Shown here one piece after another: positions 28,487 through 37,034 of a stretch of 37,034 nt of DNA (positions within the stretch are counted from its first letter, which is position 1; the number at the start of each line of letters is the position of its first letter). Under the pieces are notes generated by a model, which was not told where the DNA came from, made no database searches, and was given only the letters and a program-made list of their open reading frames with translations. Origin of the DNA: Bacteroidales bacterium (GTDB lineage Bacteria; Bacteroidota; Bacteroidia; Bacteroidales; DTU049); contig JAFGWG010000185.1 of assembly GCA_016937255.1 (NCBI GenBank), positions 1 through 37,034 on the forward strand, in the 5' to 3' direction. Both the position numbers and the translations under genes were made by a program.

Positions 28487-28555
28487 TTTGGAGAAATGTG
28501 TATATTATTTATAGATTTCTCCAAAAATAATATTTTTTAATGATTCGTATATTTG
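28487..28555 (+). repeat. Inverted-repeat leader copy 2 (same 11-bp arms, same 17-nt spacer) ending in TATATTTG
   Basis: Arms 28487-28497 and 28515-28525; TATATTTG 28548-28555. Confidence 0.8.
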
Positions 28556-28556
28556 T

Positions 28557-28613
28557 GGCAAAGCTCCGAATGATGAGGAGATGGAGCGGTTTCTTGATAA
28601 TCTAAGTGATTAA
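28557..28613 (+). pseudogene. Detached second copy of the transketolase 3' end (GKAPNDEEMERFLDNLSD*)
   Basis: 28557-28592 matches 26813-26848 at 32/36 nt and stays in frame to a stop codon. Confidence 0.85.
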
Positions 28614-29158
28614 TTATTAATATAATACCTCACCAAATCAAAATTCACCACAGAATCGCTTAAGTGTGCTTCTGGCATCACTTTTCTAATCAGCCCTACA
28701 TCTTTTGCCCAGTAAAATTCTGCTGTTCCTTGTGAGAATTTAATTGCTCTTATATCGGTATACCATACATTATTAACTTCCATGGAGTCTATTTGCTCCG
28801 CACTTTCATAAAAGACGCCCATAGGATAATCCTGGCTTTGGTTATAATATGTTGAAGCATGAGCCCAAACGGATAGAGATGGTGATCCGTTGTTAAAGAA
28901 AGACGAATAGAAGCGTTGTTCAAGTATTTCTTCATATTCGGTTGTTGCATTGCAATAATCGTTTAATGTAATATTAGAATATACGAGATTCACACTGTCG
29001 GTAACATTAGAACTAGTATCTTGGTAAACCCAGTACGAGCCAGTCGGGAAAAAGGTATATGCTTTAAAATCATTAGAGAAATATGATTCTTCGCAAGGAT
29101 CAGGTTTATTGCATCCAACAATAAATACCACAAACATTAGTAATAGAAGTTGTCTCAT
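28610..29158 (-). CDS. Hypothetical lipoprotein
   Basis: MRQLLLLMFVVFIVGCNK lipobox. Confidence 0.65.
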   Translation of the reverse strand: MRQLLLLMFVVFIVGCNKPDPCEESYFSNDFKAYTFFPTGSYWVYQDTSSNVTDSVNLVYSNITLNDYCNATTEYEEILEQRFYSSFFNNGSPSLSVWAHASTYYNQSQDYPMGVFYESAEQIDSMEVNNVWYTDIRAIKFSQGTAEFYWAKDVGLIRKVMPEAHLSDSVVNFDLVRYYINN

Positions 29159-29315
29159 ATCTTAAGATTATGTGCTTATACAAATGTAAGGAAATTGAAA
29201 GCGGTTTGCAAGCTAAATATTCAGAAGAGCAGAACAAACTGTTTTTATAATAAAGTGAAAATTTCTGATTAGTCTTTCAAAACAATTGGTTAAGAAAAGC
29301 AAAGTTTTTAATTAC

Positions 29316-29984
29316 TCAATTTTTTGGTAATATGGCAATTACACTTTTGCTTCCCGTTACCTTTTCTCCGGCCTTTACCAAAATCTCCGCATCAGCAGGC
29401 ATAATATGATCGACTCTTGATCCAAAACGAATAAATCCAAGCTCTTCGCCGACTTTAACTTTTTGATTGCCTTGCACGAAACTTAGTACGCGCTTGGCAG
29501 CAGCACCTGCAATTTGTCGAATGGTAATATGCTCGCCATTCAATAATTCAATTTTGGTTTCTACTTGCTCATTCAAAAGGGAAGCCTTAGGTTTTATTGC
29601 CATAAGGTGCTTGCCGGGCTTATGTGTGGAATGAATAATTTTTCCATCTATCGGAATATAATTCAAATGTACATTGTAAATGCTCATGAATACGCTAACC
29701 TGAATTCTCTCTTGCCCATTTTCTGTGGCTTGAAGCTTTTCAATTAGCACCACTTTGCCATCGGCTGCAGAGTAGATTTTTCCGGGCTCGTGCTTAAAAC
29801 CAGATCGATCGGGGTAGCGGAAAAACGTAAATGCCCAGAATTGAATAAGTAAAGGAAAGATAAGTAGAGCAAGTGAGTAAAGAAAATCAAAGTACAGTGA
29901 AACCAAAATAATGGCTGCACTCAATAATAGCATCTGTAATGCTGTAATGATCAGTGGTCGTTTTCCTGCTTTGTGGATGCGCAT
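29316..29984 (-). CDS. psd: Phosphatidylserine decarboxylase family protein
   Basis: C-terminal GFIRFGSRVDHIMP self-cleavage motif; FMSIYNVHLNYIPIDG. Confidence 0.92.
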   Translation of the reverse strand: MRIHKAGKRPLIITALQMLLLSAAIILVSLYFDFLYSLALLIFPLLIQFWAFTFFRYPDRSGFKHEPGKIYSAADGKVVLIEKLQATENGQERIQVSVFMSIYNVHLNYIPIDGKIIHSTHKPGKHLMAIKPKASLLNEQVETKIELLNGEHITIRQIAGAAAKRVLSFVQGNQKVKVGEELGFIRFGSRVDHIMPADAEILVKAGEKVTGSKSVIAILPKN

Positions 29985-30838
29985 TAGTGAAAAAGTATTA
30001 AAACATATAATAGAGTGAAAGGAGCGGTAAGTAATATGCTATCCATTCGGTCAAGAATTCCTCCATGACCAGGAATGAGATTACCTGAGTCTTTTACACC
30101 AGCTTCGCGTTTAAGTTTTGATTGAATCAGATCTCCTAAGGTTGCGGTAAGGCACATTAGAACAACAAATAAAATAATATTCAATTGTTGAGCAAAAGGA
30201 TAGAAGTAATTGTAAACTAGAAGTGAGCCAACTGCAAAAAGAATTCCTGAAATAAGACCTTCAATCGTTTTCTTGGGACTGATTTTAGGTGCAAGTGGGG
30301 TTTTCCCGAACAGTTTTCCGCCCAAATAAGCAAAAGTGTCGTTGATCCAGATTATTGCAAATAAGAAAATGATATAGGGATATTTGAATTCATATGTTTC
30401 TGTGGCTTGTAGTATCAACAGAAAACTAAATGGGACCAATAAATAGACTATGTGCAGTGAAAAAGAATTTATTTGATTAGTGAGATTGACTTCTTTGCTT
30501 AGTGCTAATATTATTATAGTAAAAAGCCAACCTATAGAAAGGATTGGGAAAGTTATTAATAATACATGTAAAATACTTCCATATTCAAATAACAAATAGT
30601 AGTTATAGCCATTCATTAAAAGGAATAACTCAATAGAAATGAATACTGAACTAAAGAAAGCAATAAATACTACTTTATTGATCATTTTCGGACCTGATAG
30701 TTTTAATAATTCCAAATTAGCAATAGTAAATAGTATTAGCATTACAACGGTAAATACAATTGGATTCCACAATGCCGTTCCTGCTAATGCAAGTACGTAA
30801 ATCAATCCAGATGCTGCACGTATAAGAAGTTCTTTCAT
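29984..30838 (-). CDS. cdsA: Phosphatidate cytidylyltransferase
   Basis: Multi-TM; C-terminal SKLKREAGVKDSGNLIPGHGGILDRMDS. Confidence 0.93.
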   Translation of the reverse strand: MKELLIRAASGLIYVLALAGTALWNPIVFTVVMLILFTIANLELLKLSGPKMINKVVFIAFFSSVFISIELFLLMNGYNYYLLFEYGSILHVLLITFPILSIGWLFTIIILALSKEVNLTNQINSFSLHIVYLLVPFSFLLILQATETYEFKYPYIIFLFAIIWINDTFAYLGGKLFGKTPLAPKISPKKTIEGLISGILFAVGSLLVYNYFYPFAQQLNIILFVVLMCLTATLGDLIQSKLKREAGVKDSGNLIPGHGGILDRMDSILLTAPFTLLYVLILFH

Positions 30839-30839
30839 T

Positions 30840-31490
30840 TTATTCGTCGTAAATGAATACAAAAACACGTTTTGAACCATGCGCACCAAGCACCAGTTGT
30901 TTTTCAATATCAGCTGTACGGCTCGGACCGGTGACAAAACTCAGTTGTGAAGGAAAGCGTCCATTGTATTTCTTTTGGGTCTCGCGTAATGCATCTTCAA
31001 TATCGGGTAAAACCTGATCTTGTTTTGCAATAATAATTAATGCATCGTTCATGGCTACACCACGACGTCCTGCACTGAGGTAGCTCGACATTAAAATACT
31101 TCCGGTTCGAGCACAAAGAAACTCACATTCGCTTATCACAGCCTGCACTGTAGGTAAATCATCCGGGTTGGAGATAATTGCATAAGTGTCGCTCATGATA
31201 AGGTTTGCATAATAATCGTTGGAGCAGAAAACGCTTAAGAATTTCAGTTTTTTGAGCACCGAATTTAAGGCCTGTTTAAGTTCCTTTTGGCTTTCGGCAA
31301 AATAGAACATTCCGCCAGCTTCAGTGAAATTCTCTGCAAACTGCATGGGCAGGGGAGTATCGCTTTTTACAAAGGATACCATTTTTTTTTCATCCATTAG
31401 CAATGAAGAAGATTCTTCAGTATCCAGCAATGCATTGCGGATTTTCTTAAGGACTTTCTCTCTTATTTCTATAATTTCATGTTGTTTCAT
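30840..31490 (-). CDS. LUD domain (LutC/YkgG-like) protein
   Basis: CARTGSILMSS, FVTGPSRTADIEKQLVLGAHGSKRVFVFI. Confidence 0.85.
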   Translation of the reverse strand: MKQHEIIEIREKVLKKIRNALLDTEESSSLLMDEKKMVSFVKSDTPLPMQFAENFTEAGGMFYFAESQKELKQALNSVLKKLKFLSVFCSNDYYANLIMSDTYAIISNPDDLPTVQAVISECEFLCARTGSILMSSYLSAGRRGVAMNDALIIIAKQDQVLPDIEDALRETQKKYNGRFPSQLSFVTGPSRTADIEKQLVLGAHGSKRVFVFIYDE

Positions 31491-31550
31491 GCAAAAATAT
31501 ATGCACAAATATAACGATTAAGTGGAATCTGGAAAGTGAAATTTGATAAG

Positions 31551-31647
31551 TTTAATGTGCTGGTGTGCTAATGTGCTAATATTTTGTGTCTTATTCTTTG
31601 AAAAACACTCATTAGCACATTAATAAATTAGCATATTAGCACATTAA
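31551..31647. repeat. Short-word array TTAGCACA/TGTGCTAA in inverted orientation
   Basis: Left tttaatgtgctggtgtgctaatgtgctaatatt, right attagcacattaataaattagcatattagcacattaa; right end covers the ftsH stop. Confidence 0.8.
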
Positions 31648-33755
31648 TTATCTGAAGGCTCATCCTCATCCTTCTCATGAGAATTAATCTTTGGCTCTTT
31701 GATTTTGTTATTATCCTCTGTCAGCTCAAGTGGATTAGATTCTTCTTTCTTCAATTCCTTACTCGATTCATCCAAACCTTTAACATTTTCGCTATCGCTA
31801 ATGAAAGGACGCGGTCCAAAGATTTTCTCTACATCCTCGCGGAATATTACTTCTTTCTCAAGCAATAATTCTGCAAGTGCGGTTACCTTGTCTTTATTAT
31901 CAGCAATAAGCTTTTTGGCACGCTCGTATGCTTCTTCAACAATATTGTGAACTTCCTGATCAATAATTTCAGCAGTTTTTTCAGAATATGGCTTTGTGAA
32001 ATAGAATTCCTGACTACCCGATGAATCGAAGAAACTGATGTTTCCGATCTTTTTGTTTAATCCGAAATATGCCACAGAAGCATAAGCCTGCTTGGTAACT
32101 TTTTCCAAATCATTAAGTGCTCCGGTGGAAATCTGATTGAAATTCACATCTTCTGAAGCACGACCACCAAGGGCTGCAGTAATTTCATCGTAAATCTGTT
32201 CCCAGGTTGTTAATGATCGCTCTTCCGGCAAGTACCATGCTGCTCCCAATGACTTTCCCCGAGGAATAATCGTTACTTTTACCAGTGGGTGAGCATGCTC
32301 AAGTAACCAGCTTATAGAAGCATGACCAGCTTCGTGAAAGGCAATGACCTTTTTCTCGTTTTTGCTGATAATTTTGTTGCGTTTCTCAAGTCCGGCAATA
32401 ATACGATCAATAGCATCGAGAAAATCTTGTTTTTCAATAAGCTCTTTGTCATTTCTGGCAGCAATTAGGGCAGATTCATTACATACATTGGCGATATCAG
32501 CACCAGAAAATCCTGGGGTTTGTTTGGCAAGAAAATCGGTATCTACGTCTTTTGATATTTTTAGTGGCTTGGTATGTACTTTGAAAATAGCTTCACGTTC
32601 ATGTAAATCAGGCAGTTCAACGTATATCAAGCGATCGAAACGTCCGGCACGCATCAATGCTTTATCTAATACATCGGCACGGTTTGTTGCCGCCAGTAGA
32701 ATTACACCGGCATTAGTGCTAAAACCATCCATCTCGGTAAGCAACTGGTTCAGTGTGTTTTCCCGCTCATCGTTGCCTCCAGTAATATTATTTTTACCAC
32801 GGGCTCGGCCAATGGCATCAATTTCATCAATAAATACAATACATGGCGCCTTTTCCTTTGCTTGACGGAAAAGATCACGTACACGCGATGCTCCTACGCC
32901 AACAAACATTTCTACAAAATCAGATCCGCTGATAGAGAAGAACGGAACTTTGGCTTCACCGGCCACAGCTTTCGCAAGTAAAGTTTTACCAGTTCCCGGA
33001 GGGCCTACCAGCAAAACGCCTTTTGGAATTTTACCTCCAAGATTAGTGTATTTTTTTGGATTTTTAAGAAAATCCACCACTTCCATTACTTCAACTTTGG
33101 CTTCTTCAAGTCCTGCAACGTCGTTGAAATTAATCGTAATATGGGTGTTTTTATCAAATAACTGGGCTTTTGATTTTCCAACATTAAAAATTTGCCCTGC
33201 GCCACCGCCACCTCGATTCATCATGCGCATGAGGAAAATCCAGAATATGATAAAAATGCCTATCCATATAACCCATGTTAATACTTCACCTCCCCAATTC
33301 TTGCGCTCTTCAGATTGAACAGTTATTCTATTGTTGGAAATAATACTTTCCTTTTCATTTGGAGTTTTACCAATTGTATCTTTCGCAATGATCTTATCCT
33401 CAGCCTCACGCAATTGCTTCTCAAAGCTTTCAATGGTAGTAAATTTATAAATATAATGCGGTCCACTCAAGTTATTTTCCTTCAGCTTATTGTAGGCAGT
33501 ATCTTCTTTGATAACATCCTGCTTTAGAAAAATTTCTGCGTATTTGTTATTAACCACAACCAATTTTTCAACCTGATGCTTGGATAGCATCTCATTTTCA
33601 AATTTTTTCCAGTTAACGTCATCTGGCTCAGGACCAGAATTGAAAAAGTACATTCCCAGAAAAACAAGAGCCAATACTGCATAAATCCAATAAAAATTGG
33701 GTTTTGGCTTTTTCGATTTTTGCTGGTTTTTTTGAGGGTTATTATTGTTTTGCAT
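31644..33755 (-). CDS. ftsH: ATP-dependent zinc metalloprotease FtsH
   Basis: [33 protein letters not shown]. Confidence 0.97.
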   Translation of the reverse strand: MQNNNNPQKNQQKSKKPKPNFYWIYAVLALVFLGMYFFNSGPEPDDVNWKKFENEMLSKHQVEKLVVVNNKYAEIFLKQDVIKEDTAYNKLKENNLSGPHYIYKFTTIESFEKQLREAEDKIIAKDTIGKTPNEKESIISNNRITVQSEERKNWGGEVLTWVIWIGIFIIFWIFLMRMMNRGGGGAGQIFNVGKSKAQLFDKNTHITINFNDVAGLEEAKVEVMEVVDFLKNPKKYTNLGGKIPKGVLLVGPPGTGKTLLAKAVAGEAKVPFFSISGSDFVEMFVGVGASRVRDLFRQAKEKAPCIVFIDEIDAIGRARGKNNITGGNDERENTLNQLLTEMDGFSTNAGVILLAATNRADVLDKALMRAGRFDRLIYVELPDLHEREAIFKVHTKPLKISKDVDTDFLAKQTPGFSGADIANVCNESALIAARNDKELIEKQDFLDAIDRIIAGLEKRNKIISKNEKKVIAFHEAGHASISWLLEHAHPLVKVTIIPRGKSLGAAWYLPEERSLTTWEQIYDEITAALGGRASEDVNFNQISTGALNDLEKVTKQAYASVAYFGLNKKIGNISFFDSSGSQEFYFTKPYSEKTAEIIDQEVHNIVEEAYERAKKLIADNKDKVTALAELLLEKEVIFREDVEKIFGPRPFISDSENVKGLDESSKELKKEESNPLELTEDNNKIKEPKINSHEKDEDEPSDN

Positions 33756-34125
33756 CTTTGCTCTCTTCTTTAGTTTTTCGAATTATTTTGGCATCCGCCC
33801 ACAAATCTTCAAGGTGAAAAAATTGCCTAGAATCATCTAGAAAAATATGTGCCACAATATCTCCATAGTCTAGTAAAATCCACTCTCCATTCTTCATTCC
33901 TTCAACGCTAAATGGTTTTATCTTCAGTTTCTTACGTACGTCTTGCATGGAGTTTTCTGCAATGCTTTGGGTCTGCACTTTTGACGTGCCATGGCAGATA
34001 ATAAAATAGTCACAGACATTTTGTCCTGTTTTTCTAAGATCTAGAATAACCACTTCTTGTCCATGATTTGATTGAAAGGTTTCGGCAATAATTTCTGCCG
34101 GGTTTTCTTGAGCTTTCTTTGTCAT
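33742..34125 (-). CDS. rsfS: Ribosomal silencing factor RsfS
   Basis: DYFIICHGTSKVQTQSIAENS, GEWILLDYGDIVAHIF. Confidence 0.93.
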   Translation of the reverse strand: MTKKAQENPAEIIAETFQSNHGQEVVILDLRKTGQNVCDYFIICHGTSKVQTQSIAENSMQDVRKKLKIKPFSVEGMKNGEWILLDYGDIVAHIFLDDSRQFFHLEDLWADAKIIRKTKEESKDAKQ

Positions 34126-34235
34126 TAATGCTTTGTAAATTTGTACAAAGTTAATGTTTTTCCGTTTCTAAAGGCACTGATTTTTATTAGTCATTAATTC
34201 CCTGATTTTTTTATTCGAATATTGCATAGATTATG

Positions 34236-34295
34236 GTCGACAAGTCTTCGTTCGACATGATTTTTGCTGCCGAAGTCGGACAAGTGTTCGCCAAC
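34236..34295. repeat. Two degenerate copies of a GTCG(G)ACAAGTNTTCG..C/GAC repeat
   Basis: 34236-34256 gtcgacaagtcttcgttcgac; 34275-34295 gtcggacaagtgttcgccaac. Confidence 0.6.
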
Positions 34296-34346
34296 CATTA
34301 ACTCTAAGCCTTGAATAAGCAGGTATTTCGTAAATTTGTCAAATCA

Positions 34347-35093
34347 ATGAAAAAAGAATTTCACTTTTCAGAAACCCTCGATTCCACCAATAAAGAAGCT
34401 CAACGGCAAATGGCGGAATATGAGAGTTCGACAATGCATGTTGTTTATGCTCTGCAGCAGACAGAAGGCCGCGGACAGGGTGATCATGTTTGGGAATCTG
34501 AAAAAGACGAAAATGTGCTGATGAGCATATTGTTGAAGGAACAGAAGATTCCTTTTGTACATCAATTTGCCATTAGCCATGCAACAGCACTTGCAATAAG
34601 CGATTTTGTAAAGGAAGAAGCTCCAGATGCCGATGTTTATATCAAATGGCCCAACGATATTTTGTTAAACGGAAAGAAATGTGCAGGAATTCTGGTTGAA
34701 AATGCCAGCATGGGTGCTAATATTACGGTTATTATTGCTGGAATAGGTTTGAACCTGAATCAGAAAGACTTTTCATCTGATTTACCCGATGCTACCGGCC
34801 TTTTTCTTCATGACAGACGTGAACGAAGTATAGAAAAATCCGTGCAGCGTATTGCAGAATTATTCGATTTGAATTTTGAAAAAGTTCTTACCGGCGAATG
34901 GAGCAATTTGCTTCAAGATTATAATGCCCGCCTGTGGAAAAGGGGAGCATTTTGCAGTTTTTCAGGAAAAAATGATCTTTTCAAAGCCAAAATCATAGAA
35001 ACTGAACTCGATGGTAAGATTTTACTAGAGCTGGAAGATGGAAGTGTGCAGGGGGTTTATCATCATGAGGTGAGGATTAAATCTGCGGAATAA
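34347..35093 (+). CDS. birA: Biotin--[acetyl-CoA-carboxylase] ligase
   Basis: LDSTNKEAQ, QTEGRGQGDHVWESE, YIKWPNDILLNGKKCAGILVE. Confidence 0.94.
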   Translation: MKKEFHFSETLDSTNKEAQRQMAEYESSTMHVVYALQQTEGRGQGDHVWESEKDENVLMSILLKEQKIPFVHQFAISHATALAISDFVKEEAPDADVYIKWPNDILLNGKKCAGILVENASMGANITVIIAGIGLNLNQKDFSSDLPDATGLFLHDRRERSIEKSVQRIAELFDLNFEKVLTGEWSNLLQDYNARLWKRGAFCSFSGKNDLFKAKIIETELDGKILLELEDGSVQGVYHHEVRIKSAE

Positions 35094-35098
35094 TCATG

Positions 35099-35157
35099 CC
35101 GTCGTCCGACGACGGAGTGATGGCTTTACAGCAGAAATTCACACACTGTTGTAAAGC
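35099..35157. repeat. Two adjacent hairpins between convergent birA and mutS-like genes
   Basis: CCGTCGTC-C-GACGACGG (35099-35115); GCTTTACAGCAG-N11-CTGTTGTAAAGC (35123-35157). Confidence 0.7.
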
Positions 35158-35170
35158 TTAGTGGAGGATT

Positions 35171-36952
35171 TTAAATAATCCCCATCTTCTTCATTAGAAA
35201 TGTGGCACTTTGGTTTTGGCAAATACCGTTGCGGAGCTTATAATCAAATGCCAGTTCATCATCGATAATATCTACTTCAAAATACTTATTGATAAGCTGT
35301 TGCGGATAGTCTTTCTGCAATGAACAAATATCGAGGTCGTGTGTTGCGATAATGCCTGTGATATCATATTTCATAAGGCTTTTAATAAATTCCTTCGTGC
35401 CCTTGCGCTTGTCGTCAGAATTAGTTCCGCGCAGAATTTCATCCAGCAGTACAAAGCATTTTCCTTTTTGTGCTTCCTGCGAAATGCGATGCAGACGATT
35501 CACTTCGGCAAAGAAATACGATTCGTTATCCGACAATGAATCTTCCACACGCATAGAAACCAATAGCGTAAGCGGATTTACAGAGGCTTTCGTGGCGCAA
35601 ATTGCAGATCCTGCACGAGTTAGCAGCATATTTATGCCCAGCGTTCTCAAAAAAGTAGATTTTCCCGACATATTGGAACCGGTTAAAATCACAAAAGGAT
35701 TTTCATTGAAAGAAATATCGTTGGTAATCCTTACTTCACTGCGAATGAGTGGGTGACCGACTTCTGTAAATCCAATTTTTTGTTCTTTGCTAATTTCAGG
35801 AAAACAATATTCAGGATTATTGAATGCAAAATTTGATAAGCTGTTTAAAGCTTCAAATTCTCCCATAATTTCCAGCCAATTTTCAATTTTATCGGTATTC
35901 TCGTTTTTCCATTGCGCAATTTTATAGAGTACTCTGACGTGATATAGAAATAATCCATTGGAAATAATTGATCCTAAGAGGTTTAAGAAATTCTCGAGCT
36001 GGCCGAAAAGTCTCGATAAACGATGAATTTCAGCATGTGCAGATTTGCTTCCTTTAAGTAATGACTGTAAGTTTTTCAGTTTTTCACTTTCAAAAGGCTC
36101 GTTTTCTATTTCTCTGATTATTAGCGCATAGCGTTCCAGCGTTTTACTAATGCTTTCCGATTCAATAAAAATGGCTTTGATTCTTTTTATATATGAAGAA
36201 ATGAAAAAGAGATTAGCGAAAAACAATGTGATACTTAGGGTGTATAGAATATTGGGGAGGATAAAGAACTGTGCAATAATTGAAAACCACAGCAAGCTTG
36301 GCATGATATAAGATAAAGCAAGGGCAAGCTTTGAAACACTCTTGTCTTTTCTTTTCGACCAGGAAAGTATGTTTTGAAATCTCGCGGCATTGTCTTGAAT
36401 ATTTCGCCCAATGGCATAGATTTTTTGCCGCCATTCGGTTTTATGCTTCAATTCTTCAACTGCTTTTTGGTTTGGAATGATTTCCTCGTCGGGTAACAGG
36501 TCTGAAAGTCTTTTTGCCAGTGAATTTTCGCCAATATAAGTAGCCGTTCTGTTTAGATGCTGATACAGCGAGTCTTCTCCAAAGATATCCAAATCATAAG
36601 TAAAGAAATGCTTGATATTAATGAATTCCTTTCCGTCTTTGAAAGGCAATTTGCGCTCATTTAGGTAGGCTATTTCTTCTTCGTTGATTTCAATCGTTGA
36701 TCTTGTTAGCTTTCTTTTCCAAAAGAGATTTCCATGAACTTTAATCAGCAAAAAGAATGCAATTAAAAACAGCGCAGAAGCAATGATAAATGAGTAATGA
36801 TTTGTTTTGAAAAATCCCCATATCAATAGAATGGCAACAATAATAGATAGAAGCCTGGCAAGAGATAAAAAACCTGATTTTCGATTGAGTTCTTGAAGTA
36901 AATTCCTGTGTTCAAGCAGAATTTCGGAGTATATCGTAGTGGAGATTTTCAT
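35171..36952 (-). CDS. Membrane-associated MutS-like ATPase (MutS domain V with N-terminal TM helices)
   Basis: TM pairs (LLSIIVAILLIWGFF, FIIASALFLIAFFLLI; second pair mid-protein); GSNMSGKSTFLRTLGIN; LLDEILRGTNS; ATHD. Confidence 0.85.
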   Translation of the reverse strand: MKISTTIYSEILLEHRNLLQELNRKSGFLSLARLLSIIVAILLIWGFFKTNHYSFIIASALFLIAFFLLIKVHGNLFWKRKLTRSTIEINEEEIAYLNERKLPFKDGKEFINIKHFFTYDLDIFGEDSLYQHLNRTATYIGENSLAKRLSDLLPDEEIIPNQKAVEELKHKTEWRQKIYAIGRNIQDNAARFQNILSWSKRKDKSVSKLALALSYIMPSLLWFSIIAQFFILPNILYTLSITLFFANLFFISSYIKRIKAIFIESESISKTLERYALIIREIENEPFESEKLKNLQSLLKGSKSAHAEIHRLSRLFGQLENFLNLLGSIISNGLFLYHVRVLYKIAQWKNENTDKIENWLEIMGEFEALNSLSNFAFNNPEYCFPEISKEQKIGFTEVGHPLIRSEVRITNDISFNENPFVILTGSNMSGKSTFLRTLGINMLLTRAGSAICATKASVNPLTLLVSMRVEDSLSDNESYFFAEVNRLHRISQEAQKGKCFVLLDEILRGTNSDDKRKGTKEFIKSLMKYDITGIIATHDLDICSLQKDYPQQLINKYFEVDIIDDELAFDYKLRNGICQNQSATFLMKKMGII

Positions 36953-37034
36953 TTAGTATTGTCAAAGATTCTTGCAAAAATAAGGATTGTAATCTAAATA
37001 TTGTTTATTAAAACACGGCCCTCTTAAGCCCATG

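Noticed and set aside
31551-31647. Possible CRISPR array from repeated TTAGCACA words
   Set aside because: Units are ~8-10 nt, imperfect, with no unique 30-nt spacers and no cas genes nearby.
32344-32865. 173-aa + strand ORF inside ftsH
   Set aside because: Shadow ORF antisense to strongly conserved ftsH coding sequence; Ser-rich, no start context or family resemblance.
34131-34150. CTTTGTAAATTTGTACAAAG palindrome just upstream of rsfS as an operator
   Set aside because: AT-rich imperfect-centre palindrome in a typical promoter-like region; no second site or regulator to support a specific call.

Overview
Bacteroidota-type chromosomal window, mostly housekeeping: fumC, arsC-like, a HydABC-type [FeFe] hydrogenase operon, coaE, ybbR, yajC, rlmD, cdaA, tyrS, psd, cdsA, LUD protein, ftsH, rsfS, birA and a membrane MutS-like ATPase. 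The left edge holds an ssnA/dihydropyrimidinase pair. Accessory islands interrupt this backbone: (i) an XRE-MNT / HEPN toxin-antitoxin pair between ssnA and the dihydropyrimidinase gene, with overlapping ORFs and twin palindromes on its promoter; (ii) a parDE pair; (iii) an orphan RHS C-terminal cassette with an overlapping lipoprotein gene, whose conserved core carries four separate in-frame palindromic or REP-like insertions; (iv) an AAA ATPase plus PD-(D/E)xK-like gene bounded by two copies of a 39-bp inverted-repeat element and by a duplicated 3' end of the upstream transketolase gene, suggesting an undescribed gene-end-targeting cassette with no transposase. Several short palindromic repeat families are scattered through the window. 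No rRNA, tRNA or CRISPR array was recognised by eye. All calls are from reading the sequence and motif memory; no searches were run.
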